64,000 nucleotides of DNA from Cupriavidus laharis (GCF_914271435.1 NZ_CAJZAI010000003.1:496001-560000); one strand, 5' to 3'; counted from the first letter of the stretch, positions 18,709 to 28,368 are shown. Notes: generated by a model from the letters alone, not told the origin. Numbers and translations: made by a program.

Positions 18709-19973
18709 ACACGGCAGCGCATGAACGGATAGCCGTGGAGCGTGCGGTTCCGGTCGCCCGCCTGGAGGTGGAGCGGCTGCGGCAGGATTTTCCCATCCTG
18801 CGCCAGACCTTCCACGGCAAGCCGCTGGTCTACCTGGACAACGCTGCCACCACCCAGAAGCCGCAAAGCGTGATCGATTGCGAAGCACGTTACTACGGCT
18901 CGCTCAACGCCAATGTCCACCGCGGCGTGCATACCCTGAGCCAGCGCGCCACCGATGCCTACGAGGCCGCGCGCGACGCAGTGCGTGGCCTGATCAACGC
19001 GGCGGGGCGCGAGGAAATCGTGTTCGTGCGCGGCACCACCGAAGCGATCAACCTGGTGGCGGCAAGCTTCGGCCAGCGCCTGCGCCCGGGCGACGAGATC
19101 CTGATCAGCGCGATGGAGCATCACTCCAATATCGTCCCTTGGCAACTGGCGTGCCAGCGCTCCGGCGCCTCGTTGCAGGTGGCGCCGATCAACGATGCCG
19201 GCGAGTTGATGCTTGAACAGTTCGCGCGATTGCTCGGCCCCAGCACCAGGATGGTCGCGATGACGCACCTCTCCAACGCGCTCGGCACCGTGAACCCTGT
19301 GCGGCACATCATCGAGCTGGCACATGCCCAGGGCATCCCGGTGCTGATCGATGGTGCCCAGGCTGTTCCTCACCTCAAGGTCGACGTACAGGCCCTCGAT
19401 TGCGATTTCTACGCCTTCTCCGGGCATAAGCTCTACGGCCCCACTGGCGTCGGCGTGCTCTACGGCAAGGCTGGGCTGCTCGATGCCATGCCGCCTTACC
19501 AGGGCGGTGGGGACATGATTCGCGAGGTCACGTTCGGCAGGACCACATACAATGCGCTTCCCTACAAGTTCGAGGCCGGCACCCCCAATATCGCTGGCGT
19601 CATCGCACTTGGCGCCGCCATCGGGTATGTGAGCGCGCTCGGCCTGGAGGCCATCGCTGCCCACGAGCACGCGCTGCTCGCCTACGCCAGCGCGCAGGCA
19701 GCGCAGATCGCCGGCCTGCGCATGATTGGCACGGCTGCCGACAAGGCGAGCATTCTCTCGTTCACCCTGGACGGCATCCATCCCCACGATGTCGGCACCA
19801 TCCTCGATCAGCACGGCGTGGCGGTCCGTGCTGGCCATCATTGCGCCATGCCCGTGATGGAACGCTTCGGCGTGCCTGCCACGGTGCGCGCCTCCTTCGC
19901 GCTGTACAACCTGCGTGAAGAAGTGGATGCACTGTTTGCTGCGGTGCGTGCGGCACAGGAGGTATTCGCCTGA
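18705..19973 (+). CDS. sufS: Cysteine desulfurase SufS
   Basis: A 422-residue PLP enzyme that takes sulfur from cysteine for cluster assembly. Seen: LDNAATTQKP near residue 45, the PLP lysine in FSGHKLYGPTG, and the persulfide cysteine in VRAGHHCAMPVMERFGVPAT. The ATG at 18705 overlaps the sufD stop and follows AAGGAGCTGCC. No sufE was seen; the SufU-like protein next door is the likely sulfur acceptor. Confidence 0.95.
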   Translation: MNTAAHERIAVERAVPVARLEVERLRQDFPILRQTFHGKPLVYLDNAATTQKPQSVIDCEARYYGSLNANVHRGVHTLSQRATDAYEAARDAVRGLINAAGREEIVFVRGTTEAINLVAASFGQRLRPGDEILISAMEHHSNIVPWQLACQRSGASLQVAPINDAGELMLEQFARLLGPSTRMVAMTHLSNALGTVNPVRHIIELAHAQGIPVLIDGAQAVPHLKVDVQALDCDFYAFSGHKLYGPTGVGVLYGKAGLLDAMPPYQGGGDMIREVTFGRTTYNALPYKFEAGTPNIAGVIALGAAIGYVSALGLEAIAAHEHALLAYASAQAAQIAGLRMIGTAADKASILSFTLDGIHPHDVGTILDQHGVAVRAGHHCAMPVMERFGVPATVRASFALYNLREEVDALFAAVRAAQEVFA

Positions 19974-20419
19974 TGTCTGACCTGCGCAATCTCTACCAGG
20001 AAGTGGTCGTCGACCACAGTCGCTCGCCGCGCAATTTCGGTCGGCTGGCGGCAGCGAACCGCAGTGCCGAGGGGTTCAACCCGCTGTGCGGCGACCGGCT
20101 GACGCTGTACCTGAGAATCAGCGATGGGGTGATCGAGGACGCCAGCTTCGATGGCTCGGGCTGCGCCATCTCCACCGCCGCAGCCTCGCTGATGACAGAA
20201 GCACTCAAGGGCAAGACCGAAGCACAAGCGCGGGCCTTGTTCTCCGCCTTCCACGCGCTGGTGACCGCAGAGCCAGGGCAGGCCGGCGTGCCGATGGGCA
20301 AGCTGGAGGTCCTGGCCGGGGTGCGCGAGTTCCCGGCGCGCGTGAAGTGCGCAACCCTGGCCTGGCATACCATGCTGGCCGCTTTGGAGAACAGCGCCAG
20401 GCCGGTCTCGACGGAGTAA
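19973..20419 (+). CDS. sufU: SUF-type NifU-like protein SufU
   Basis: A 148-residue SufU/IscU-type protein: LYQEVVVDHSRSPRNFG, FNPLCGDRLTLYL, FDGSGCAISTAAASLM and VKCATLAWHTML supply the three conserved Cys and the Asp of the active site. SufU proteins accept sulfur from SufS. The ATG overlaps the last base of the sufS stop codon. Confidence 0.92.
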   Translation: MSDLRNLYQEVVVDHSRSPRNFGRLAAANRSAEGFNPLCGDRLTLYLRISDGVIEDASFDGSGCAISTAAASLMTEALKGKTEAQARALFSAFHALVTAEPGQAGVPMGKLEVLAGVREFPARVKCATLAWHTMLAALENSARPVSTE

Positions 20420-20423
20420 AGCG

Positions 20424-20792
20424 ATGGGCATTATCGATTGGCTGCGCAAGGCCGAGGAACACGAAGACAGGTTCGAGCCTGAGCCGGACAGCCTGGAGGG
20501 GCGGGTGATTGCGGCCTTGCGCACGGTGTACGACCCCGAGATCCCGGTCAATATCTACGACCTTGGCCTGATCTACCAGTTATCGGTGGACGAAGCCAGC
20601 GGCAAGGTGGGCATCCGCATGACACTGACCGCACCGGGCTGCCCGGTGGCGCAAACCTTCCCGGGTGTGGTGGAGGCCGCTGTGATGGAAGCCGGCGGGG
20701 TGAACGAAGTCGGGGTTGAACTGGTGTGGGACCCGCCCTGGTCGAGAGACCAGATGAGCGAGGCGGCGCGCCTGGAACTGGGGCTGCTCTGA
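20424..20792 (+). CDS. sufT: SUF-associated DUF59 protein SufT
   Basis: A 122-residue DUF59/MIP18-type protein with TVYDPEIPVNIYDLGLIY, the signature of this family, and TLTAPGCPVAQTFP with its conserved Cys. SufT helps Fe-S cluster maturation when demand is high. It starts 4 bp after sufU, in the same operon. Confidence 0.92.
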   Translation: MGIIDWLRKAEEHEDRFEPEPDSLEGRVIAALRTVYDPEIPVNIYDLGLIYQLSVDEASGKVGIRMTLTAPGCPVAQTFPGVVEAAVMEAGGVNEVGVELVWDPPWSRDQMSEAARLELGLL

Positions 20793-20793
20793 G

Positions 20794-21114
20794 ATGAGCG
20801 AGTGGATCGATGTGGCCCGCGCCGACGAGTTCGCGCCCGGCACTTGCCGCAGCGTCGATGTCGATGGCGTTCAGGTCGCGGTATTCAATGTGGGTGGTAA
20901 TTATTACGCCATCGAGGACCTCTGCTCGCACGAGGCCGAGCCGCTTTGCGGCGGCGACGTGGAAGACCAGGAAGTTGTCTGCCCGCGCCACGGCTCGCAC
21001 TTTTCCCTTCTAACGGGCGAGGCACTGTCCCCGCCTGCCTACGAGCCGGTGGCGACTTTTCCGGTCCGGGTGGAGGACGGCAAGGTGCAGGTCAGGGATG
21101 AGCGCCGAGACTAA
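20794..21114 (+). CDS. Rieske [2Fe-2S] ferredoxin of the SUF operon
   Basis: A 106-residue Rieske-type ferredoxin. Cluster ligands are C-S-H in EDLCSHEAEPL and C-P-R-H in VVCPRHGSHFSL. It looks like the ferredoxin component of ring-hydroxylating dioxygenases, but no oxygenase gene is near, and it begins one base after sufT. It probably carries electrons for cluster assembly. It could also serve an oxygenase elsewhere. Confidence 0.88.
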   Translation: MSEWIDVARADEFAPGTCRSVDVDGVQVAVFNVGGNYYAIEDLCSHEAEPLCGGDVEDQEVVCPRHGSHFSLLTGEALSPPAYEPVATFPVRVEDGKVQVRDERRD

Positions 21115-21259
21115 GCGGCCGCGGTGCCGGACCGAGCGGGCCGAAGCGGAAGCGGCGCTCGCGCGCCAGCTGCTGGGCACCTTGCGCATGGGTTCTACCC
21201 TACATCAATCCGTCTACGATGGCCAATTGAGCCCTGGCGGGCAAGGCGCATTGTGTGTG

Positions 21260-22090
21260 TCAGTGCGCCGTCACGATACGATGCCTGTGGCGACGGCCCC
21301 GCGAGCCGGCCTGGTTCCCAAGCAGTACAACCGCTACGGTAACTGTCGCAACAAGGATTGTCGCCAGCGCATTCATCTCCGGATTCAACCCGAGGCGGGC
21401 TCGCGAGAAGACGACCATGGGTAGCGTGGTCGCCCCAGGGCCAGAGAGGAACGATGCCACGACGACATCGTCGAACGACAACGTAAAGGCGAGCAGCCAT
21501 CCCGACAGCACGGCCTGCAGGATTTGCGGCAACGTGATGAGCAGGAACACTTTCATCGGCGGCGCACCAAGGTCTGCTGCCGCGTCCTCCAGCGTCGGGT
21601 CGAGGTCAAGCAGCCGTGACTGCACGATGATCGATACATAGGCCAGGGTCAGCATCACGTGTCCAAGCCATATGGTCAGCATGCCACGCCCCGCCGGCCA
21701 GCCAGCCCGGTGTTCGAGCTCCACGAACAGGAGCAGCAGCGCTATGCCAAGGATTATCTCGGGCAGCACCAGCACGGCATTGAGCATTGCCGACAACAGC
21801 CCGCGCGCGCGTGTCTTCGTGCCGCGGGCCAGGGCGTATCCGGCGAGGGTGCCCAGCACCGCCGAGGCTGTTGCCGCCAGTGCGGCGATCCGCAGCGATA
21901 GCCACGCTGCCTGGATGAGTTCTTCATCCTGCAGCAGCGCGGCATACCATCTGAAGGTGAACCCCGCCCAGACCGTGACGAGCTGCGAGGCGTTGAAAGA
22001 ATAGAACACCAGCACTGTGATCGGTGCGTAGAGGAAAAGATATCCCAGCCCGAGGATCGCCACGTGGAGTGGGAGATGGCGCTGCGTCAT
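21260..22090 (-). CDS. potI: Polyamine ABC transporter permease (PotI type)
   Basis: A 276-residue permease starting MTQRHLPLHVAILGLGYLFL, with six helices and the EAA loop EDAAADLGAPPMKVFLLITL that docks the ATPase. It is the second permease of a putrescine/spermidine importer. The start codon at 22090 overlaps the stop of the first permease by four bases; a longer reading into potH is only a frame overlap. Confidence 0.92.
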   Translation of the reverse strand: MTQRHLPLHVAILGLGYLFLYAPITVLVFYSFNASQLVTVWAGFTFRWYAALLQDEELIQAAWLSLRIAALAATASAVLGTLAGYALARGTKTRARGLLSAMLNAVLVLPEIILGIALLLLFVELEHRAGWPAGRGMLTIWLGHVMLTLAYVSIIVQSRLLDLDPTLEDAAADLGAPPMKVFLLITLPQILQAVLSGWLLAFTLSFDDVVVASFLSGPGATTLPMVVFSRARLGLNPEMNALATILVATVTVAVVLLGNQAGSRGRRHRHRIVTAH

Positions 22091-23010
22091 CGCCGTGCTC
22101 CGCCGCCGCGTGCCTGCAGCCGCTGGAACAGTGCCATGGGCCCGAGCAGCAGCGCCAGCATGGCACAGGCTAGGGCGGACGCCATCGGCCAGTCCGTGTT
22201 GTTGAAGAACTCGTCCCACATAAGGCGCCCGATCATCAGTGTGTCGGCGCCGCCGAGCAGGCTGGGGATCACGTACTCTCCGACCGAAGGGATGAAGACC
22301 AGCAGGCAACCGGCGACGATGCCGTTGCGGGATAGGGGCAGGGTAACCTGCAAGAATGCACGCCAGGGGCGCGCGCCCAGGTCCTGAGCCGCCTCCAGCA
22401 GGGTGGTGTCCATCCTGGCCAGATGCGCGTACAAAGGCAGCAGCATGAAGGGCAGGTAGGAGTACACCATGCCGACATAGACGCCTGCCGTGGTGTGATA
22501 AAGAGCCAGCGGATGGTGGATAATTCCGGCCGCCAGCAGCAGCTGGTTGAGCAGCCCCTCGTTCTTGAGGATGCCGATCCACGCGTAGACTCGGATCAGG
22601 AAGGAGGTCAAGAACGGCAGCATGACCGCCATGACCAGATAGTGGCGCCAGCGCGGACTGACACGCGCAATGCAGTAGGCGACCGGATAGCCCAGCAGCA
22701 GGCAGCACAGGGTCGTCGTTGCGGCAATCTTCAAAGAGCTGAAGAATGCTTCGAGGTACAGACTGTCGCTCAGCAAACGGCGATAGCTGTCGAGGTGCAG
22801 CGCAAGGTGGAAGGTGCCATGGTGGAGCGCCAGCGGCTCGGTGTAGGGGGGCATGCCAAACCGCATCGCGGACAGGCTGAGCTTGATCACCGACAGGAAC
22901 GGCAAGAGGAAGAATATGACCAGCCACGCCAGCGTGACCAGCAATGCAAACCGTTGCCAGGCCGGGGCGGGCCGGGGTGGGTCAGAAATGTTTCTCGGCG
23001 CGGCGGCCAT
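22087..23010 (-). CDS. potH: Polyamine ABC transporter permease (PotH type)
   Basis: A 307-residue permease with an N-terminal helix (FALLVTLAWLVIFFLLPFLS) and the EAA loop LEAAQDLGARPWRAFLQVTL. It forms the membrane channel with PotI. It follows the ATPase gene by 6 bp and overlaps potI. Confidence 0.92.
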   Translation of the reverse strand: MAAAPRNISDPPRPAPAWQRFALLVTLAWLVIFFLLPFLSVIKLSLSAMRFGMPPYTEPLALHHGTFHLALHLDSYRRLLSDSLYLEAFFSSLKIAATTTLCCLLLGYPVAYCIARVSPRWRHYLVMAVMLPFLTSFLIRVYAWIGILKNEGLLNQLLLAAGIIHHPLALYHTTAGVYVGMVYSYLPFMLLPLYAHLARMDTTLLEAAQDLGARPWRAFLQVTLPLSRNGIVAGCLLVFIPSVGEYVIPSLLGGADTLMIGRLMWDEFFNNTDWPMASALACAMLALLLGPMALFQRLQARGGGARR

Positions 23011-23016
23011 GTCTGT

Positions 23017-24174
23017 CTACGGCCCGGGCACGCCTTGGGTCTTTGCCGGGTCCAGAACCACTGCGGCGTCGGCTGGCCAGCTGGCCCAGACGCCGACGCC
23101 GGGCGCGGGGGTGTTGTCCCGACCAGGGACTGTCCCGGGAATGTCGGCAACGAGCATCTGGCCGGATTCAAGCCGGAGCCGGCAGGTGCTGTGGCTGCCG
23201 CGATAGGTCACCTCATCGACGCTGCCTTGCTCCGTGTTCCATGTGTGCATTGGCGGCGTGCGCGACAGCGCGACGTGTTCCGGCCGGACGCAGACCTGGA
23301 TGCTGCTGCCAACCGGCCAGCCGCGGTCCAGCGCGGTGCGCAGCGGCTGGCGCAACTGCGCGCAGGCGAGGATGAGCTGTCCTGCATCCCGGCCTGCCAC
23401 CGTTGCCTCGAACAGGTTTGCATTGCCGACGAACTCCGCCACGAAGCGGGAGTTCGGGAACGCATAGACTTCGATTGGCGGGCCGACCTGCAAGATACGG
23501 CCTTCGTTCATCACGGCGATGCGGTCGGCCATGCTCATGGCTTCTTCCTGATCATGCGTGACGAGCACACAAGTGACGCCGACCTCGCGCAAGATATGGC
23601 AAAGCTCCGCCTGCGTCGTCGTGCGGATCTGCTTGTCGAGGGCCGACATCGGTTCGTCCAGCAGCAACAGCCGCGGGCGCTTGGCCAAGCTGCGGGCCAG
23701 TGCCACGCGCTGCTGCTGTCCGCCGGACAACTGGTGCGGCCGGCGCTGTGCGTAGCGCTGCATCTGGACCAATGCCAGCATTTCCGACACGCGCTGGCGG
23801 ACCTCGCTGCGCGGCAGGGATTCCTGCCGCAACCCGAAAGCGATGTTCTCTTCCACCGTCATATGCGGGAAGAGCGCATAGGATTGGAACATCATGTTGA
23901 CTGGCCGGCGGTAGGGCGGCAGCGGGCTGATGTCCTTGCCATCCAGGTACACGTGGCCGGAGGTTAGCGTCTCCAGCCCCGCCACGATGCGCAACAGCGT
24001 TGTCTTGCCGCACCCCGAACTACCGAGCAGCGCGAACAGCTCGCCGGCACGGATCGCAAGGTTGATGTGCTGTAGCGCGACCGTCTCGCCAAAATGGCGG
24101 GATACCCCGGTGAGTTGCACCAGAGCATCCGACGCCCGTGGTCCTGCCGCAGGGGGCGGGCGCCGGACGTGCAA
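23017..24174 (-). CDS. potG: Polyamine ABC transporter ATPase (PotG/PotA type)
   Basis: An ABC ATPase of 385 residues with Walker A GSSGCGKTT, signature LSGGQQQRVALARSLA, Walker B LLLLDEPMSALD and the C-terminal TOBE region used by polyamine and spermidine importers. An open frame runs far upstream into potF, but family length and the potF stop at 24192 point to a start near a TTG at 24174; a GTG further in is the other choice. Confidence 0.88.
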   Translation of the reverse strand: MHVRRPPPAAGPRASDALVQLTGVSRHFGETVALQHINLAIRAGELFALLGSSGCGKTTLLRIVAGLETLTSGHVYLDGKDISPLPPYRRPVNMMFQSYALFPHMTVEENIAFGLRQESLPRSEVRQRVSEMLALVQMQRYAQRRPHQLSGGQQQRVALARSLAKRPRLLLLDEPMSALDKQIRTTTQAELCHILREVGVTCVLVTHDQEEAMSMADRIAVMNEGRILQVGPPIEVYAFPNSRFVAEFVGNANLFEATVAGRDAGQLILACAQLRQPLRTALDRGWPVGSSIQVCVRPEHVALSRTPPMHTWNTEQGSVDEVTYRGSHSTCRLRLESGQMLVADIPGTVPGRDNTPAPGVGVWASWPADAAVVLDPAKTQGVPGP

Positions 24175-24191
24175 AGCGGGGAAGAGCCGCG

Positions 24192-25292
24192 CTAGCGGCC
24201 CGCCTTGAATGTCGTCCACAACCGGGTCTGGAGGCGTGTGATGTCCGGCGGCAGCGGCTTGAGCATGTAGAGCGACTGCATCACCGGCGCTGGCGGATAG
24301 ACCGAAGGATCCCGCGCGACTTCCGGCAGCACGTATTTCCTGGCGGCGAGGTTTGCGCTCGGGTAGAAGACCGCATTGGTGATTGCGGCATGTACGGAAG
24401 GCGTCTCGATATAGTTGACCCACTGCAACGCTTCATCGACATGCGTTGCATCGATGGGGATCGCCATGACGTCGAACCACACCGGCGCGCCGCCGCCAGG
24501 GATGACGTAACGTATTTCGTAGGGCTTGTGCGCCTCATGTGCGCGGTGCCTGGCGATGGTGACGTCGCCGGACCAGCCGTAGGCCAGGCAGATGTCGCCA
24601 CCGGCAAGGTCGTTGATATAGCCGGAGGAATTGAATTGGGTGATATAGGGCCGGATGCGTTCCAGCAGTGCCAGGGCAGCCTGGTAGTCGGCGGGATTGG
24701 TGCTGTTCGGATCCCTGCCCAGGTAGTGGAGCGCCGCCGGGAAAACGTCGGCGGGTGAATCGAGCATGGAAACGCCGCACGGGCGCAATTTTGCCACGTT
24801 CTCCGGCTTGAAAAGGACATCCCAGCTGTCAAGGGGCGCATTCGCCCCCAACGCTGCCCGCGCCAGCTTGATGTTGTAGCCCAGTCCTGTGGTGCCCCAG
24901 GCCCATGGCACCACAAACTGATTGCCGGGATCCACGTCGGCAATCAGCCGCATCAGCGCGGGATCGAGGTACCGCAGGTTCGGGAGCTTCGACTTGTCCA
25001 GCTTGCGGTAGGCCCCGGCGGCGATCTGCCTGGCCGCATAGTTGGAGCTGGGCACGACCACGTCGTAGCCGGAGTGCCCCGCGAGCAGTTTGGCCTGGAG
25101 GGTTTCGTTGCTATCGTAGACGTCGTACCGGACCTGGATGCCCGTTGCGTGCTCGAATCCCGGGACTGTGTCCTGCGCGATGTAGTCGGACCAGTTGTAG
25201 ACGTTCAGCTGCCGCGGCGCGGCGCCGGCAGTGCCTGCCATTCCGAGGACCAGCAGTCCGGCCAGGACTCTTCGCAGGAAACAGCATTTCAT
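24192..25292 (-). CDS. potF: Polyamine-binding periplasmic protein (PotF type)
   Basis: A 366-residue binding protein with a signal peptide (MKCCFLRRVLAGLLVLGMAG..., cleavage near AGAA) and the family start LNVYNWSDYIAQDTVPGFE. Aromatic and acidic residues such as YGWSGD fit polyamine binding. It is the first gene of the potF-G-H-I operon, which imports putrescine or a similar amine. Bases 25293-25721 upstream should hold its promoter. Confidence 0.9.
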   Translation of the reverse strand: MKCCFLRRVLAGLLVLGMAGTAGAAPRQLNVYNWSDYIAQDTVPGFEHATGIQVRYDVYDSNETLQAKLLAGHSGYDVVVPSSNYAARQIAAGAYRKLDKSKLPNLRYLDPALMRLIADVDPGNQFVVPWAWGTTGLGYNIKLARAALGANAPLDSWDVLFKPENVAKLRPCGVSMLDSPADVFPAALHYLGRDPNSTNPADYQAALALLERIRPYITQFNSSGYINDLAGGDICLAYGWSGDVTIARHRAHEAHKPYEIRYVIPGGGAPVWFDVMAIPIDATHVDEALQWVNYIETPSVHAAITNAVFYPSANLAARKYVLPEVARDPSVYPPAPVMQSLYMLKPLPPDITRLQTRLWTTFKAGR

Positions 25293-25593
25293 CCTGGTAC
25301 TCCGTCCGTTCAACGCGCGAACAGCTGCCGCCGTTGCCGAACCGCCACCGTGCGCAAAATGGTGGCGCCGGGTGCGCTCACGGGCTTGCAGCCTCCTATG
25401 CATCGTAGTGTTCCCGTCCGGATTGTCAATTGCCAATCGTCCGTGGTGTGGCGGCAGATGCGGGATGGTGGGCCGCGCCGGCTGCCCGGGCCTTGGCACC
25501 GGGAGTGCGCCTTATTCGGCCAGCACACCGGGTGGGGTTCGGAGACTGTGGATGTCTATGAGTACCCCCTGGACCATCATGTCTTGATGTAAG

Positions 25594-25630
25594 CCAGGAC
25601 GCGTGGGAGCTGTATCACGTGGATGTCGAC
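25594..25630 (+). repeat. 37-bp relic identical to the truncated arylsulfatase
   Basis: These 37 bases are identical to 53335-53371 inside the second (broken) arylsulfatase, and six of the next seven bases also match. Nothing on either side matches. The rest of the 25293-25721 gap has no gene that I can support. Confidence 0.75.
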
Positions 25631-25721
25631 GGGGCCGCTGGATGGCTCGGTCTGGTGCGTATCAGCGTGGACAACGACCATTCGCGCACCGCATGGACCG
25701 TGCCCAACGCCATCACATGTA

Positions 25722-26453
25722 TCAGCTCCCCTTCGACACCCGCACTGCATCATTCCGATATATTTCCGGGAACATCATCTTCAGATTGCCAATCTTTGGC
25801 AGGTCGTTGATCACGATGTACGGATAGCCCGGATGATTGACGAGAAAGTCCTGGTGGTAATCCTCGGCAGGATAGAAACCCTTGTAATCCTCGACGCGTG
25901 TCACGATCGGCGCCCGATACGACTTCGCCGAACCAAGCTGCGTGATATACGCCCGCGCAATCGTCCGCTGCTCTGGCGTGAGCGGAAAGATCGCCGACCG
26001 ATACTGTGTACCGTGGTCCGGACCCTGGTAGTTCAGTTGGGTGGGATTGTGCGCGACCGAGAAGAAGATCTGCAGCAGCTTGCCGTAGCTGATCTGCGTG
26101 GGGTCGTAGCGAATCTCGACCGATTCAGCGTGGCCGGTCAAGCCTGTCCCAACCTTTTCGTATTGCGCGGTGCTTGCTGCGCCACCGGCATAGCCGGACG
26201 TGGCGCGTGTTACGCCGCGCACATGCTGGAACACGCCCTGCACGCCCCAGAAGCAACCACCGGCGAAAACCGCGGTCTCGCTGTGGCTGGTGCCCGGCTT
26301 TTCGTCTAGGGTCGGGGCGGGAATCTTCACCGCTTCCTCGGCCGATAGCGCGGGCAATTGCCACGCAGCGGCCACGGCCGTCAGCATGACCAGGCCTGCG
26401 AGCCTGCGTGTAGTGGGGCGTGCCCAGTGTTGCAGCGTTGCGATGACTCTCAT
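25722..26453 (-). CDS. msrA: Exported peptide-methionine (S)-S-oxide reductase
   Basis: A 243-residue MsrA with the catalytic GGCFWG motif (near residue 65) and the conserved GYAGG, GHAESV and EDYHQDF segments. The first 38 residues form a signal peptide (helix AGLVMLTAVAAAWQLPALSA), so this copy repairs oxidised methionine in the periplasm. It lies 27 bp after dipZ, which can deliver reducing power across the membrane. Confidence 0.93.
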   Translation of the reverse strand: MRVIATLQHWARPTTRRLAGLVMLTAVAAAWQLPALSAEEAVKIPAPTLDEKPGTSHSETAVFAGGCFWGVQGVFQHVRGVTRATSGYAGGAASTAQYEKVGTGLTGHAESVEIRYDPTQISYGKLLQIFFSVAHNPTQLNYQGPDHGTQYRSAIFPLTPEQRTIARAYITQLGSAKSYRAPIVTRVEDYKGFYPAEDYHQDFLVNHPGYPYIVINDLPKIGNLKMMFPEIYRNDAVRVSKGS

Positions 26454-26480
26454 AGTAGGGTTCCCTGCGAAGATGAAAGA

Positions 26481-28298
26481 TCAGCCAAACGTGAAGGCGT
26501 AGGCCTGCACGCCGGGGGCGAGGAATTCGATCGCGAAGGTGCGGTCGTGGATGTCGCCGCTCTGGCGGACAAGCTGGTAGAGGCGTTGCTGCCTGACCGT
26601 GCCGCTGCCATCGGCGGCCACATCGGTACCGTGCGAAGCGCCTGGCGCGTTGCCGTCGATCGTCACGCGAAAACGCACTGGTTTGCCATCCGCGCCAGGG
26701 CCGAGCACGAGGTGCAGGTCGCGCGCGTGGAAGCGGTAGATGATGCGCCCGTTGGCGCGTTCCAGGGTCGCCTGTTCCGCACCGACTTTCCAGTTGCCAG
26801 CGAGACCCCACTCGTTCAGTGCGGGCCTGGCCGGTACGGTGTAGTCCTTTGGCTGATCCGCCTTCGCGCCGCCGGGCGACGCAAAATTCTCGGCGCGCAC
26901 ATAGCCGACGTACGTCTCCGGCGAACGCAGCGCGTCGTTGTCAGCCGCCATTTCCACGCCCTGCATGGCGTTGCTGTTAGTCATCGCCACTTTCGTCACA
27001 TCTCCGTGGCCGGCTTCGGCCAGCAATTGCCGGATCACGGCTTCTGACTTCTCGTACTCGCCCTCGCCGAAATGATGGAAGCGTATGCGCCCCTGGGCAT
27101 CGATGAAGTAGTGCGCCGGCCAGTAGTGATTACCGAACGCGCGCCAGATCGCGTAGTTGTTGTCGATCGCGATCGGGTAGTTCACGCCGAGGTCGTGTGC
27201 GGCCTTGCGGACGTTGTCGATATTGCGTTCGAAGGCGAACTCGGGCGCATGCACGCCGATCACGACGAGGCCCTGGTCACGATATTTGTCGGCCCATGCC
27301 TTCACATAAGGCAGCGTGCGCAGGCAGTTGATGCACGAGTAGGTCCAGAAGTCGACCAGCACGACCTTGCCGCGCAGCGCTTCGGCGCTCAGCGGCGGCG
27401 AGTTGATCCATTCCACCGCGCCAGTGAGGCCCGGGAACTGGCCTTCCACCGGCAGCGTCATCTGACGGTCCACGGCGCGCATCATCATCGAGCCACTCTC
27501 AGCAGGCTTGGCCGACATCGCGCTCGGCGGGGCCTGCATCATCATCGTGCCACTACCTTCGTCCTTGCGGGCGAGCTTATCGACGAGCTGCTGTTCGAGT
27601 CCGCCTGTGGCCACCGTCGAAATCCGCGTGAGCACGCCGGCGTCGAGTCCCAGCGCAATCGCGCCGACGCCCGCCAGCATCGCCGCGCCGATACCGCGCC
27701 GTATCCATTCACCGGCGCCGAGCGAACGCTTCATGGCGGCGAACACACGACCGCCGATCAGCAGCGCGCCGGCCAGCGAGGTGGCCGCGCCGGCCGCATA
27801 GGCCAACAGCAGCACTGTGGAGCCAAGGCTCGCGCCTTGCAGCGCTGCGCCGGTCAGCACGAGGCCGAGGATCGGGCCCGCGCAAGGTGCCCAGAGCAGG
27901 CCCGTGGCGATGCCGAGCATGAATGACGAGCCCGGGCCGGCGGGGCGGCTGTCGGCCCGGGCGAAATTCGACAGACGGCTCCCCGCGTTGACCAGCGGAC
28001 GCATCAGCCGCTCAGCCAGGCTCGGCAGCAGCAGTGTCAGGCCGAACACAGCCAGCAGCGCGATGGCCAGCCAGCGGCCATATTGGTTGGCCTGTGCGAC
28101 CCAGCCACCGCCGACGGCCGCCAGCGTGGCCACGCCAGCGAACGTGATGCCCATGCCGGCCAGCAGCGGCAGGCCGCTGCGTACGAACGGCTGATCGGCA
28201 CGCGCGAAGACGAACGGCAAGACAGGCAGGATGCAGGGGCTCAGGATCGTGAGCGCCCCACCAAGGTAGCCAAGAATCAGAAGTAACATGCGATTCAT
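26481..28298 (-). CDS. Thiol-disulfide transmembrane protein DipZ (CcdA-thioredoxin fusion)
   Basis: A 605-residue protein. Residues 1-220 are a CcdA/DsbD-like membrane domain with Cys in LSPCILPVLPF and APCAGPILG. After a Met-rich linker (about 240-290) comes a thioredoxin-like domain with the YSCINCLRTLPYV active site, then a C-terminal beta-domain. It carries electrons from the cytoplasm to the periplasm. Its position before msrA suggests it keeps MsrA reduced. The Met-rich linker (TMMMQAPPS, SGSMMMRAVD) is unusual and could sense or bind metal or oxidant; this is inference. Confidence 0.92.
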   Translation of the reverse strand: MNRMLLLILGYLGGALTILSPCILPVLPFVFARADQPFVRSGLPLLAGMGITFAGVATLAAVGGGWVAQANQYGRWLAIALLAVFGLTLLLPSLAERLMRPLVNAGSRLSNFARADSRPAGPGSSFMLGIATGLLWAPCAGPILGLVLTGAALQGASLGSTVLLLAYAAGAATSLAGALLIGGRVFAAMKRSLGAGEWIRRGIGAAMLAGVGAIALGLDAGVLTRISTVATGGLEQQLVDKLARKDEGSGTMMMQAPPSAMSAKPAESGSMMMRAVDRQMTLPVEGQFPGLTGAVEWINSPPLSAEALRGKVVLVDFWTYSCINCLRTLPYVKAWADKYRDQGLVVIGVHAPEFAFERNIDNVRKAAHDLGVNYPIAIDNNYAIWRAFGNHYWPAHYFIDAQGRIRFHHFGEGEYEKSEAVIRQLLAEAGHGDVTKVAMTNSNAMQGVEMAADNDALRSPETYVGYVRAENFASPGGAKADQPKDYTVPARPALNEWGLAGNWKVGAEQATLERANGRIIYRFHARDLHLVLGPGADGKPVRFRVTIDGNAPGASHGTDVAADGSGTVRQQRLYQLVRQSGDIHDRTFAIEFLAPGVQAYAFTFG

Positions 28299-28302
28299 CC
28301 GA

Positions 28303-28368
28303 TCAGGCAGGCACGGGGCGGAATGTCAGCGCCACGCCCGACAGCAGGAAGCGTCTGGTAATGCACAT
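28303..28368 (-). pseudogene. Tat-signal-like remnant before dipZ
   Basis: A 21-codon frame, MCITRRFLLSGVALTFRPVPA, ends 4 bp before dipZ. The TRRFLLSGVAL piece looks like the start of a twin-arginine signal. It may be the truncated start of an exported protein such as msrB, which is often next to msrA. The rest of 28299-28510 carries the divergent promoters, which I cannot place precisely. Confidence 0.3.

Noticed and set aside
21098-21424. ORF starting inside the Rieske gene
   Set aside because: Starts with a plausible ATG, but most of it runs antisense into potI and it has no recognisable pattern.
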